64,000 nt of DNA from Actinoplanes derwentensis. GTDB taxonomy: Bacteria; Actinomycetota; Actinomycetes; Mycobacteriales; Micromonosporaceae. Each line of letters begins with the position of its first letter. Position 1 is the first letter of the stretch. Positions 8,342-16,516 of this stretch are shown piece by piece. Location: NCBI RefSeq assembly GCF_900104725.1, contig NZ_LT629758.1, forward strand, positions 10,334,001 through 10,398,000, read 5' to 3'. A program made the position numbers and the translations under genes. The notes beneath the pieces were generated by a model. That model was not told where the DNA came from. It made no database searches and saw nothing but the letters and a program-made list of their open reading frames with translations.

Positions 8342-9382
8342 CCCACCGATCACTCACCGGTGCGCTCTCGCGTCCGGTTGCAGCTGGAGAACCAGCATCC
8401 ACTCTCATTACCGCACCTCGAGGAAGATGGCGACCGCCTGCTATTCCTCGGGGAACCCACGGATTTCGGAATGCCCGGCCGGGACATGCTGAACCTATGG
8501 AATCGCTGTGACGGAACCCGGCCTCTGGAGTCGTTCCCGCCGGCGGAACAGCAGACCCTTCAGCGCTGGCACGAGGCTGGCCTGGTGCTCGCCGCCCCGC
8601 CGCCGGACCCGACCGCGCGGGCGGATCTGACGGTGGTCTCCCCGCACCCCGACGACGCTCAACTGGCCCTGGGCGGGCTTCTCGCGGCCCGCGGCGGCCA
8701 CGTCGTCGGCGTGTTCACCGAGGAGACCTGGACCCGTCGGCCGTACTACCGATCTCGCCCGAAGCTGACCAGTGACCTGCTGCGCGCGGAGGAGCTCGCC
8801 GCCTGCCGGGTGCTGGGAGTGAGCGTCGCGATGCTCGGTTTTCCCGAGGCGCCGCACCGACCGGCCTGGCGTGACGGCTTCCTGACCTCGGAGGACGACA
8901 TCGGGCGAATTGTCCATACGGAAACAGAGCTTTTCGGCGCCCTCCTGGACGCACTGGGCCCGCAACTGGTGGGCGCGGGCGTCATCGCGGCACCCCTCGG
9001 CGTCGGCGGGCACGTGGACCACCTCCTGGTCCGCGAAGCCGTCATCGCGCTCATCGGGCTGAAAGTGATCAGCCCGGACCGGGTGCTTCTCTACGAGGAC
9101 ATGCCCTACTCGGTCTTCGGTGGATCCGCGTCGTGCCGCGAGGGCCTCGCCCCGCGAGCGGAGATCGGGCCGCTGCATGAGGTCCCGGCCATCACCACGC
9201 CGGCGCACGCCATGGCCAAGGGTGAAGCTCTGCGCGCCTACCGCCTCCAGGTCACACCGGGGACGATCACGCGGGTGCTCAGGCAGGGTTCCGGCGGGGA
9301 AACCGGCGCGTTCACCGAGACGCTGTGGGCGCCGCGGAGATGGGAGTACTCCGGCCCGGACCTCGGGGTCACGGAACGGTGA
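8339..9382 (+). CDS. PIG-L family N-deacetylase with extra N-terminal PqqD/winged-helix-like domain
   Basis: A 347-residue protein. The LmbE/PIG-L zinc-hydrolase motif SPHPDDAQLALGG starts at residue 101 (His103, Asp105, Asp106) and the second zinc motif GGHVDH holds Asp227 and His228. The family removes acetyl groups from GlcNAc-type sugars or mycothiol precursors. The first ~95 residues are unusual: an LEEDGDRLLFLGEPTD strand pair then LWNRCDGTRPLESF, which resembles PqqD-type winged-helix domains that often serve radical SAM systems. It may tether the deacetylase to a partner (inference). The GTG start lacks a ribosome site and may be leaderless. Confidence 0.8.
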   Translation: MPTDHSPVRSRVRLQLENQHPLSLPHLEEDGDRLLFLGEPTDFGMPGRDMLNLWNRCDGTRPLESFPPAEQQTLQRWHEAGLVLAAPPPDPTARADLTVVSPHPDDAQLALGGLLAARGGHVVGVFTEETWTRRPYYRSRPKLTSDLLRAEELAACRVLGVSVAMLGFPEAPHRPAWRDGFLTSEDDIGRIVHTETELFGALLDALGPQLVGAGVIAAPLGVGGHVDHLLVREAVIALIGLKVISPDRVLLYEDMPYSVFGGSASCREGLAPRAEIGPLHEVPAITTPAHAMAKGEALRAYRLQVTPGTITRVLRQGSGGETGAFTETLWAPRRWEYSGPDLGVTER

Positions 9383-9474
9383 TCGCTATCATTAGATTGA
9401 CCATGATGGCTGTCTGTGCCATGCTCGCTTAAGCGCTTGAGCTAGGTCCGAACGCATCTGGGAAGGACCCGTTC

Positions 9475-11229
9475 ATGTCTGACGTCGTCTTGTTGACTCC
9501 CCGCGAAATAGCGACCGGAGCACCAAGCCTAAACAATCAGAGTATCTCGATCACGGATGATGATTACGTTCGTCTCGATCCGATGATGCGACTATTCTAC
9601 GAGAAGATTCGTGAGAATCTCGGACTGGCTTGCATAACGTCCTACCTGCGAAATTCGGGATACTCCACTCGCGCGATCAATCTGCACGGCCGCACACCCA
9701 CCGACGAGGTGATCATCGAACTCATCATTCGGGAGCGGCCGCGATTCGTCGGCATCAGCATCATGTACGACCTGCACATCATCGACGCCGTCCGGCTCGT
9801 CAACTGCGTGAAAGCGGCAGACCCGGAGGTCTTCGTCGCCATCGGCGGCGCCTTCTGCACCTATAACGCCAAGCTGATAGCCGAGTCCGTTCCCGGCGTC
9901 GACTGCGTCGTCTTCGGTGAGGGTGAGATCACGGTCGTCGGGCTGCTCGACCGCCTGACCTCCGGCCGGGACTGGCGCGACGTGCCGGGCATCTACTTCC
10001 GGGACGCCGATCGGGTGCGCGGCACGGGGATGCCGGTGCTCCCGGACCTGACCCGCCTCGTATGGCCGGCGCGGGACGTCCTGCGCGCCAACAAGGCCGC
10101 AGGCATCCCCACCCCGGTGGCGTCCACCTTCACCAGCCGCGGCTGCCATGCCAAGTGCACCTTCTGCTACGCGCCCCGCCAGCCCGGCGTCGTCGACGGC
10201 TTCTGGCGGCTGCGGCCCGCCGGTGACGTAGTCGACGAGATCGAGTACCTGCAGCGCGACTTCGGCACCCGCTTCATCTGGTTGAACGACGACAACTTCG
10301 GCGGCGCCTTCAACGACGGGTTCAAACACGCCGTCGAGTTCGCCGAGGAGGTCATCCGCCGAAAGCTGCGGTTCTCGTTCCACTGCGAATTCCGGGTGGA
10401 CTCCGGGCTCATCGACCACGAAGCCCTGGACCTGCTGCACCGCGCCGGGCTCGGCTCGGCCCTGCTGGGCATCGAGAGCGGATCGCCCGGGATGTTACGG
10501 CGGATCAAGAAGGGCACGACGGTGGCGTACAACTTCGACGCCGCGCGGATCTTCCGGGGCAAGGGGCTCGACCTCGACCCTGGCTGGATCATGGTGGACC
10601 CGCAGACGTCCGTCGACGAACTCTGGGAAAACCTCCAATTCATCGTCGCCTCCGACATCCACCACATCGACAACCCTTTCCTTCTGGTCAACCGCGCCAT
10701 CGCGCTCCGTGGCACCGAGATGTTCGACTCGATCACCGAGCCGCTCGCGCCGGCCGACGCGGTCGGACAGGAAGGGCCGGCGTTCACAGTGTTGCGCCAG
10801 GCCCGCCGCGACTACCGCGTGCCCGACGCCAGGGTCGAGGCGCTCTGGGACGTGTGGAGCAGGCTCGGCGGTGCGATCGCCGACCGCAAGGAGAATCAGG
10901 TGCCCTTCCTGGCGAACCGGCTCGCCGGTGCCGTGCGGCAGGCCCGCCGCGCCGACCCGCGTGGACGGTCGGAGGCCCTGACCCTGCTGACCGGCCTGCG
11001 GCAGTGGCGCAACGGGCTGCCCGGTCTCTTCGCCACCTTCCTCAACTTCGGCCTGCTGCTCGCCGATGCCGACCCGGACGGCCTCGCCACGCGGCTGGAC
11101 GCCGAACTCAGCCGCCTCGTCGACGACTACGACCGCGAGCACCTGGGGCTGCCGTTCGAAGAACTGCTGCGGCACGTGGAATTCGAGTTCGGCCCGCTCC
11201 TGCCGGCCGTGGAGGTGCAGGCCGCATGA
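9475..11229 (+). CDS. B12-binding-domain-type radical SAM enzyme
   Basis: A 584-residue protein. The first ~190 residues have the Rossmann-like layout of a cobalamin-binding domain (LGLACITSYLRNSGY, VGISIMYD, VAIGGAFCTY, GEGE). The radical SAM core has CxxxCxxC at Cys224, Cys228 and Cys231, then WLNDDNFGG and GIESGSPGMLRRIKKG. This class performs C-methylation, ring contraction or other radical chemistry; I cannot tell which. The strict DxHxxG cobalamin-ligand motif is not seen, so B12 may bind base-off without a His ligand. A GGGAAGGA site precedes the ATG. Its stop overlaps the next start by ATGA. Confidence 0.87.
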   Translation: MSDVVLLTPREIATGAPSLNNQSISITDDDYVRLDPMMRLFYEKIRENLGLACITSYLRNSGYSTRAINLHGRTPTDEVIIELIIRERPRFVGISIMYDLHIIDAVRLVNCVKAADPEVFVAIGGAFCTYNAKLIAESVPGVDCVVFGEGEITVVGLLDRLTSGRDWRDVPGIYFRDADRVRGTGMPVLPDLTRLVWPARDVLRANKAAGIPTPVASTFTSRGCHAKCTFCYAPRQPGVVDGFWRLRPAGDVVDEIEYLQRDFGTRFIWLNDDNFGGAFNDGFKHAVEFAEEVIRRKLRFSFHCEFRVDSGLIDHEALDLLHRAGLGSALLGIESGSPGMLRRIKKGTTVAYNFDAARIFRGKGLDLDPGWIMVDPQTSVDELWENLQFIVASDIHHIDNPFLLVNRAIALRGTEMFDSITEPLAPADAVGQEGPAFTVLRQARRDYRVPDARVEALWDVWSRLGGAIADRKENQVPFLANRLAGAVRQARRADPRGRSEALTLLTGLRQWRNGLPGLFATFLNFGLLLADADPDGLATRLDAELSRLVDDYDREHLGLPFEELLRHVEFEFGPLLPAVEVQAA

Positions 11230-12194
11230 CCCGGCAGCTCCGCTACGGCGTCATCGGATGCGGGCGCGTCTTCCAGACGTACCACCTGCTGTGCCTGCGC
11301 AACCGGCCGGAGTTCACCGTCGCCGCGGCCTGCGACGTTGACCAGGCCCGGGCGCGGTCGCTCTTCGACGGCACCGGGTTCGACCCGTACGTCACCGCGG
11401 ACTTGGCGGACTTCTTCCGGGTGGGGCACCTCGACGCGGTCTCCGTCTGCACCCCGAACGACGCGCACGTCGAGCCGGTACTGGCGGCCCTGGACGCCGG
11501 TGTCGCGGTGCTGTGCGAGAAGCCGCTCGCCGCCACCCCGGCCGGCACGGGCCGACTCGTCGACGCGGCGGCGGGGGCACGGCTCGCCGCGGTCAACCTG
11601 CCGTACCGCCACCACAGCCTGCTGCCGGCGTTCCTCGGTGCCCTGCTCCCGGGCGCCTGCGATCTCACCCTCACGTTCACGACCGCCGGGCAGCGGCTCT
11701 GGCGACCCGCCACGGCGTGGTACGCGGATGCGGCCCGCGCGGGTGGCGGCGCCCTGCTGGATCTGGGCCCGCACGCGATCGACCTCCTCACGACACTGTT
11801 CGGCCCGGCGCAGGCGACGGGATGCCGCATCGAGCGCCCCGGCGGAGTCCCGGGCGGTGTGGAAGAGTCGGCCGAGGCAAGTCTCAGGGTCGACCGTGGC
11901 CCCGTCCGAGTGCTGATCAACCGAGCAAGCCGTTCCCTGCGCCTGGATCTCGAAGCCCGCCAGGGCGACCGCGTGGTGACCCTCGATCTCAAACGCGGCG
12001 AGGTGCACACCGGTGACGGCGTCGTCGCGACCGCGAGGGGAACCCGGCCCGAACTGGCCGCGATCGAGCTGTTCCTGGACCGGGTCGCGGGCGGGGATGG
12101 TGCGGTCGCCGGCTTCGCGGAGGCGGCGGAGTCGCAGGCCACCATCCACGAGTTGTACGCGCTGGCGGATCGCTCGCCGTCCCTCACCAGGTGA
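11226..12194 (+). CDS. Gfo/Idh/MocA-family oxidoreductase
   Basis: A 322-residue NAD(P)-dependent dehydrogenase. The nucleotide-binding GVIGCGRV motif covers residues 8-15 and the family catalytic EKP is residues 98-100 in LCEKPLA. The GALLDLGPHAIDLL segment with its histidine near residue 185 is also typical. Family members oxidise or reduce sugars, inositols and amino-sugars. The ATG overlaps the B12-radical SAM stop. With the DegT aminotransferase it could make an amino-sugar or amino-cyclitol by oxidation and transamination (inference). Confidence 0.87.
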   Translation: MTRQLRYGVIGCGRVFQTYHLLCLRNRPEFTVAAACDVDQARARSLFDGTGFDPYVTADLADFFRVGHLDAVSVCTPNDAHVEPVLAALDAGVAVLCEKPLAATPAGTGRLVDAAAGARLAAVNLPYRHHSLLPAFLGALLPGACDLTLTFTTAGQRLWRPATAWYADAARAGGGALLDLGPHAIDLLTTLFGPAQATGCRIERPGGVPGGVEESAEASLRVDRGPVRVLINRASRSLRLDLEARQGDRVVTLDLKRGEVHTGDGVVATARGTRPELAAIELFLDRVAGGDGAVAGFAEAAESQATIHELYALADRSPSLTR

Positions 12195-12237
12195 CTGACC
12201 CCCATCGGAGCCCGGCTCCGCGATCCGGAGGTTGCAG

Positions 12238-14511
12238 ATGGCCGACCTGACCGTGGTGATCCCGACGGCGGGACGCTCTACACGCCTGTTCCTGACACTC
12301 TCCGCCCTGGCCCGGCAGAGGTCCGTACCCGGCACCTTCGAGATCGTCGTCGTCGACGACGGTCCGGACCCCGGGCTCGTCGCCGAGGTGGTCTCGTCGG
12401 TCGGCGTCACCGTCCCTCTGGAGGTCGTCGTCGCGGGCCGCGGCGGCGTCGCCGGTGCCCGCAACGCCGGTGCCCGGGCGGCACGGGGTGACGTACTGCT
12501 CTTCCTCGACGACGACACCCTCACCGACGGCGACGTGGTCGAGCGCCACCTGGCCGCCCACCGCGACGCGCCGAACGTCGTGGCACACGGCACCGTTCTG
12601 GACCTCACGGCCTTCATCATCGCGACGGATCCACCCATGGCGGCCCCTCACCTACGCGGCCTCCGCGACCGCCGGATCGGTGTGGAGGACCTCGACGACC
12701 TTCCCGGCGCGGCTCGGCGCCTGCGCCCGCGACGCTCCTTCATCGAGCGGACCGCCGCCGCGGTCGCCGCCACCGAGCGCTATTCCGTACTGCGCTGGAT
12801 GTTGTGCATCGGCACCAACACCAGCATGCGGCGTGGCCTGTTCGAGGAGGCGGGCGGCTTCGACATCGGCCACGGCAAGCGCTGGGGTGGCGAGGACCTG
12901 GAGTTCGGGCTCCGGCTGGCGGCGGCCGGCGCCGACCTGCGGCTCGTCGAGACGAACGCCTATCACCTGCCGATGTCCCGGCCGGACGCGGACGAGGCCG
13001 TCGTGACCTTCTGGCGGGACGTCGCCCACCGGCACCGCCGGCCCCTGCTCGCCGCCGCCGGTTCCTACCTGGCGGGACGCACGACCCTCGACGAGCTGGC
13101 GGAGAGCCTGGGTGAGGATTCCCCGGCGCGTACCACCGGCAGACCCGACAGTTTCTCTGACACCTCAGAAGGAGCGGGAATGGACGTGGAGGCCGACGAC
13201 CTCGGCAATGAGGGTATGCAGGCGAAGATCAAGGAGGTCATTGCCGGGGGCATCAGCAGTACGATGCGGGCGTTCGCCACGCCCCGGCCGATCGTGGTAC
13301 GCCTCGCCGAAGGGTGCCGGGTGTGGGATGTCGAGGACAACGAGCTCATCGACTTCAACATGGGATACGGCCCGCACATCTTCGGGTACGCCGACGCCGA
13401 CGTCCTGGACGGTGTCGCCGACCAGTTCCGGCGCGGGCACCTGACCGGCATGCCGCACGAGCTCGACCTCGAGGCGGGCCGCCTGATCACGACGCTGGTC
13501 CCCTCCATCGAGCAGGTCAAGTTCGCCAGTTCCGGCACGGAGGCGATCGCCGCCGCCCTGCGCCTGGCCCGGGCGGCGACCGGCCGGACCGTGGTGTTGA
13601 CCTTCGAAGGTCACTACCACGGCTGGAGCGAGACGATCCACCGGGAGGGCAAGCTCGGGTTGCTGAGGCAGGGACACCGCTCCACCGAGCTGCGTCCCGG
13701 CGCCCTGGGCATGATTCCGGAGGCGCTCCACCACACGTTGCAGATCCCGTGGAACGACCCGGAGGCGCTCGACGAGGTGTTCGCACGCGCTGGCGACAGC
13801 ATCGCCGCGGTCATCATGGAGCCGGTGATGGCCAACGCGTCCGTCGTCGTCCCGGTGGACGGCTATCTCGAACGCGTCCGGCAAGTCACCCGGGCGCACG
13901 GCGCCTGGCTGATCTTCGACGAGGTCATCACCGGGTTCCGGGTCGACATCGGGGGAGCGCAGCGGCTCTTCGGGGTACGGCCCGACCTGACGATCCTGTC
14001 GAAGGTCCTCGGCGGCGGCTTGCCCGTCGCGGCGTTCGGCGGATCACGTGAGGCGATGGCACTGCTCGCCCGCAACGAGGCCACCCACGCCGGCGTCTAC
14101 GCGGGCAACCACGCCGCCATCCGGGCAGTGGTGGAGACACTGAGGAAGATCAGCCGCAATCCCGGGATCTACGACGACCTGGAGACCAAGGGGCAACGCG
14201 TCGAGACCGGCCTCGGCAAGGCCTTCGCCGACTCGGGGCGGCATGTGCACCTCCAACGGGTGGGAAGCCTGCTGTCGGTGGCGCTGCTCACCGAGCCGGT
14301 CGGTCCCGGCGCCACGATGCGCGAGCTGATCGCCGCCATCGACTTCGAGGGGCACCGGCGCGTCCAGATGGCCGCGCAGCGGGCCGGCGTCTACTACCAC
14401 CCGAATCCGCTCGAGCCCTGGTTCGTGAGTACCGCGCACTCCGACGAGGACATCGATGCGGCCATGACGGTCATCCGAGCGGCGATCACGGAGCTCGCGG
14501 ATGCACCCTGA
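12238..14511 (+). CDS. Glycosyltransferase family 2 fused in frame to a glutamate-1-semialdehyde-type aminotransferase
   Basis: A 757-residue open frame holding two enzymes. Residues 1-290 are a GT-A glycosyltransferase: VVIPTAGRS, VVVDDGPDP, GVAGARNAG, the DDD metal motif at 91-93, and RWGGEDLEFGLRL. Residues 315-757 are a full class-III PLP aminotransferase/aminomutase close to glutamate-1-semialdehyde 2,1-aminomutase: FASSGTEA, GHYHGWSE, FDEVITGFR, and the PLP lysine Lys589 in SKVLGGG (275 counted from the internal start; usually about 273). Heme synthesis is unlikely; related domains occur in natural-product clusters. ATG 12238 has GGAGG six bases upstream. A strong internal ribosome site suggests the second half may also be made alone. 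The stop overlaps the ligase start. Confidence 0.87.
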   Translation: MADLTVVIPTAGRSTRLFLTLSALARQRSVPGTFEIVVVDDGPDPGLVAEVVSSVGVTVPLEVVVAGRGGVAGARNAGARAARGDVLLFLDDDTLTDGDVVERHLAAHRDAPNVVAHGTVLDLTAFIIATDPPMAAPHLRGLRDRRIGVEDLDDLPGAARRLRPRRSFIERTAAAVAATERYSVLRWMLCIGTNTSMRRGLFEEAGGFDIGHGKRWGGEDLEFGLRLAAAGADLRLVETNAYHLPMSRPDADEAVVTFWRDVAHRHRRPLLAAAGSYLAGRTTLDELAESLGEDSPARTTGRPDSFSDTSEGAGMDVEADDLGNEGMQAKIKEVIAGGISSTMRAFATPRPIVVRLAEGCRVWDVEDNELIDFNMGYGPHIFGYADADVLDGVADQFRRGHLTGMPHELDLEAGRLITTLVPSIEQVKFASSGTEAIAAALRLARAATGRTVVLTFEGHYHGWSETIHREGKLGLLRQGHRSTELRPGALGMIPEALHHTLQIPWNDPEALDEVFARAGDSIAAVIMEPVMANASVVVPVDGYLERVRQVTRAHGAWLIFDEVITGFRVDIGGAQRLFGVRPDLTILSKVLGGGLPVAAFGGSREAMALLARNEATHAGVYAGNHAAIRAVVETLRKISRNPGIYDDLETKGQRVETGLGKAFADSGRHVHLQRVGSLLSVALLTEPVGPGATMRELIAAIDFEGHRRVQMAAQRAGVYYHPNPLEPWFVSTAHSDEDIDAAMTVIRAAITELADAP
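13167..13182 (+). promoter_or_regulatory. Internal Shine-Dalgarno and ATG inside the GT2-aminotransferase frame
   Basis: AGAAGGAG (13167-13174) stands five bases before an in-frame ATG at 13180. That ATG lies exactly where a stand-alone aminotransferase would begin, giving a 443-residue product. No stop codon separates it from the glycosyltransferase part. Two products, or a fusion plus a free domain, are both possible. Confidence 0.65.
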
Positions 14512-15916
14512 CCTGACGAGCGCGGGCGCCCTGGCCGAGCGCTTCCGGAAACAGGCCACGGCGCTCGGCCCGGACGTCTTCATCGGGCATGACGACGAGT
14601 CGTTCAGCGGTTCGGCGGTCAGGGATCTGCTCGACGAGAAGACCGAGACGTACGGGAAGGCGGGGATCGGGCCCGGCGACTTCGTGGGTGCGTACTCGTG
14701 GCCACCGGCGGACTTCGTCACCGACTTCTACGCGGTCCTCGGGCTCGGGGGCACCGTGGTGCCCCTGCCGCGCACACTGAGCGGCTGGGAACTGGAGCGC
14801 CTCGACACCGTCGGCCACCTTACCTGCCTGACGTCGCCGTCGGACAGTTTACTCACCCTCGGTGACGATTCCTTCACGACCTCGTCCCGCAGGCTGAGCC
14901 GCTGTGCCCGGCACCGTCCGACGGCGCCCACCGGGGCGGCGACCGGGCAGCTGACCTCCGGCACGACGAGGTCGCAGAAACTGGCCCTGCGCCCGGCCTC
15001 GGCCCTCGCGGCGGAGGCATCGGGCTACCACCGCGCCCTCGCGTTGACCCCGGAAGAGCTCGTCCTCTGTCCCGTGCCGCTCCACCACGCCTACGGTTTC
15101 GGTGTGGGCGTGGTGTCCGCCGCCCTCTACGGCGTTCCGGTGCGTTACTCCGCCAAGCTGCAACCACGGCAGCTGCTGAGGTCGATGGAACAGGGCCGGC
15201 CGGTCCTCCTCGCCTCCGTGTCGCCGATGCTCCGCCTGCTCGCCGAAAGCATGGGCGAGCAGTCCTCTCCCCCGCACGCCGTGCGGCTGCTCTACGGGGG
15301 GATGCCCCTGGACCGGCGGACCGCCGAGAAGGTCAGCTCGGTGCTCGGCGCACCGATCGGGCAGATCTACGGTACGACCGAGAGCGGGCCGGTCTGTGTG
15401 ACGACGCCCGGAGACTGGAATACGACCGTGCGTGCGCTCGGCCCCCCGTTGCCGGGCGTCTCCCTCAGCCTCGACGACGCCGGTTTCATCGTCGTCCGCT
15501 CGCCGATGATGATGCTGGGCTACGCCCGCGACGGCGCGCTGGACGAGGACTCCGTTCCGCACGACGGCTTCGTGACCGGTGATCTGGGCAGGCGGACTGA
15601 GGACGGCCTCACCATCGTCGGGCGGGCCGCCACCTCGATCAATGTCGCCGGGGCGAAGGTGAGCCCGGAGGAAGTCGAGGCGGTTCTCCTGGAGCACCCG
15701 GACGTCGGCTCGTGCCTGGTCCACGGGGTCGAGGACGGGCGACTCGGGCAGCGCGTGGCCGCCGTCGTCACCCCGGAGACGGTCGACCTCCGGAAGCTGG
15801 AGCAGTTCTGCCGGGAGCGCCTCTCCCCGCCCTGGCTGCCGCAGGTCTTCTCAGCGGTCGCCACGCTGGAGACGACGTCCACGGGGAAGGTGGTGCGCCG
15901 TCTCGTCGAACACTGA
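14501..15916 (+). CDS. AMP-dependent acyl/aminoacyl ligase (ANL superfamily)
   Basis: A 471-residue adenylating enzyme. ANL core motifs are visible: the ATP loop TSGTTRSQK, YGTTESG, TGDLGRR, and the C-terminal catalytic Lys463 in STGKVVRR. It has the size of compact ligases that load a carrier protein or make CoA esters. With one carrier protein and one condensation-like protein in the cluster, it probably charges that carrier with an acid or amino acid (inference). The ATG overlaps the preceding stop by 11 bases, so translation is coupled. Last gene of the rightward operon from 9475. Confidence 0.87.
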   Translation: MHPDLTSAGALAERFRKQATALGPDVFIGHDDESFSGSAVRDLLDEKTETYGKAGIGPGDFVGAYSWPPADFVTDFYAVLGLGGTVVPLPRTLSGWELERLDTVGHLTCLTSPSDSLLTLGDDSFTTSSRRLSRCARHRPTAPTGAATGQLTSGTTRSQKLALRPASALAAEASGYHRALALTPEELVLCPVPLHHAYGFGVGVVSAALYGVPVRYSAKLQPRQLLRSMEQGRPVLLASVSPMLRLLAESMGEQSSPPHAVRLLYGGMPLDRRTAEKVSSVLGAPIGQIYGTTESGPVCVTTPGDWNTTVRALGPPLPGVSLSLDDAGFIVVRSPMMMLGYARDGALDEDSVPHDGFVTGDLGRRTEDGLTIVGRAATSINVAGAKVSPEEVEAVLLEHPDVGSCLVHGVEDGRLGQRVAAVVTPETVDLRKLEQFCRERLSPPWLPQVFSAVATLETTSTGKVVRRLVEH

Positions 15917-15920
15917 CGTC

Positions 15921-16170
15921 CCGGCCTTGCGCGTGCCGAGAACCTCATCCGCCCTGTTCACGGCAATCTCGATCATCGACGCGGGAGCCTGATTCGAGGG
16001 GCCGATCTTAGCGACCAGACCTCGGTGATCTTCGATGCATTCTGCGCCGCGAGGACTATCGATTGTGTTGCTGCGACCGACCTATCTCGGTGCGACCGCG
16101 ACAAGGATGCCGAGATCCTTGCCAGACGGCGCCAGATCATGGTGCTCGAACGGCAGCTCGGGTCTGCTGC
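15921..16170 (+). mobile_element. 5' remnant of an integrase-core IS, internally deleted
   Basis: This stretch closely matches the reverse complement of 21300-21460: the same upstream block (CCTCATCCGCCCTGTTCAC, then the CTCGATCA and GAGGGGCCG segments) and the same coding start LLRPTYLG, then CDRDKDAEILARRRQIMVLERQLG with a roughly 30-bp deletion between. Only the N-terminus of the transposase survives. Confidence 0.7.
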
Positions 16171-16194
16171 ACCGATAGGTGACAGGTCAAGTCA

Positions 16195-16395
16195 CGCGGC
16201 CTGACTGGCCGGTGTGGTCATGATGATCTCGTACTCGATAGGGGTTTGCCGGAGGCGAATTCGTAGGATGCGGGCCCTGCGGGTGCCGACAATGCCATCC
16301 GGGTAGAGATCACCATCGCGGTCCGGCCGATGGAATCCGCCCTGGGGACGGGGATGGCTGTGACCAGGGAAGATGAGGTTTCCGGCACCCACAGG
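16195..16395 (-). mobile_element. IS debris: transposase C-terminal fragment and a second IS-end copy
   Basis: On the minus strand, 16195-16270 reads as a transposase tail (RLRQTPIEYEIIMTTPASQAA), like IS3-type OrfB C-termini. At 16347-16395 the sequence again matches the IS-end block seen near 21405-21450 (GGCTGTGACCAGGGAAGATG versus AGCTGTGAACAGGGCGGATG). Together with 15921-16170 this marks repeated IS activity; no intact gene lies between 15917 and 16516. Confidence 0.5.
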
Positions 16396-16516
16396 GGCCG
16401 TGCACCACGCTTCCATGCAACTTGATTCGATTGCCGCCGATGAGTGTGATGCCGGCGGTGAGGATCTCGGCTTGCGGAAACGTGCGGATCGGTCGCGAGG
16501 TGAACGCGGCGTCCGG

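Noticed and set aside
9421..9450. Palindromic GCTTAAGC / AAGCGCTT before the B12 radical SAM gene as an operator
   Set aside because: Short, overlapping 8-bp palindromes; no second copy in front of other cluster genes to support it.
11127..12638. A 503-codon minus-strand frame opposite the Gfo/Idh and glycosyltransferase genes
   Set aside because: Low-complexity translation, no start signals, contradicts two well-supported genes.
13180..14511. Heme-biosynthesis hemL
   Set aside because: Motifs fit the family, but it is fused or coupled to a glycosyltransferase and ligase in a secondary-metabolism cluster, without other heme genes.
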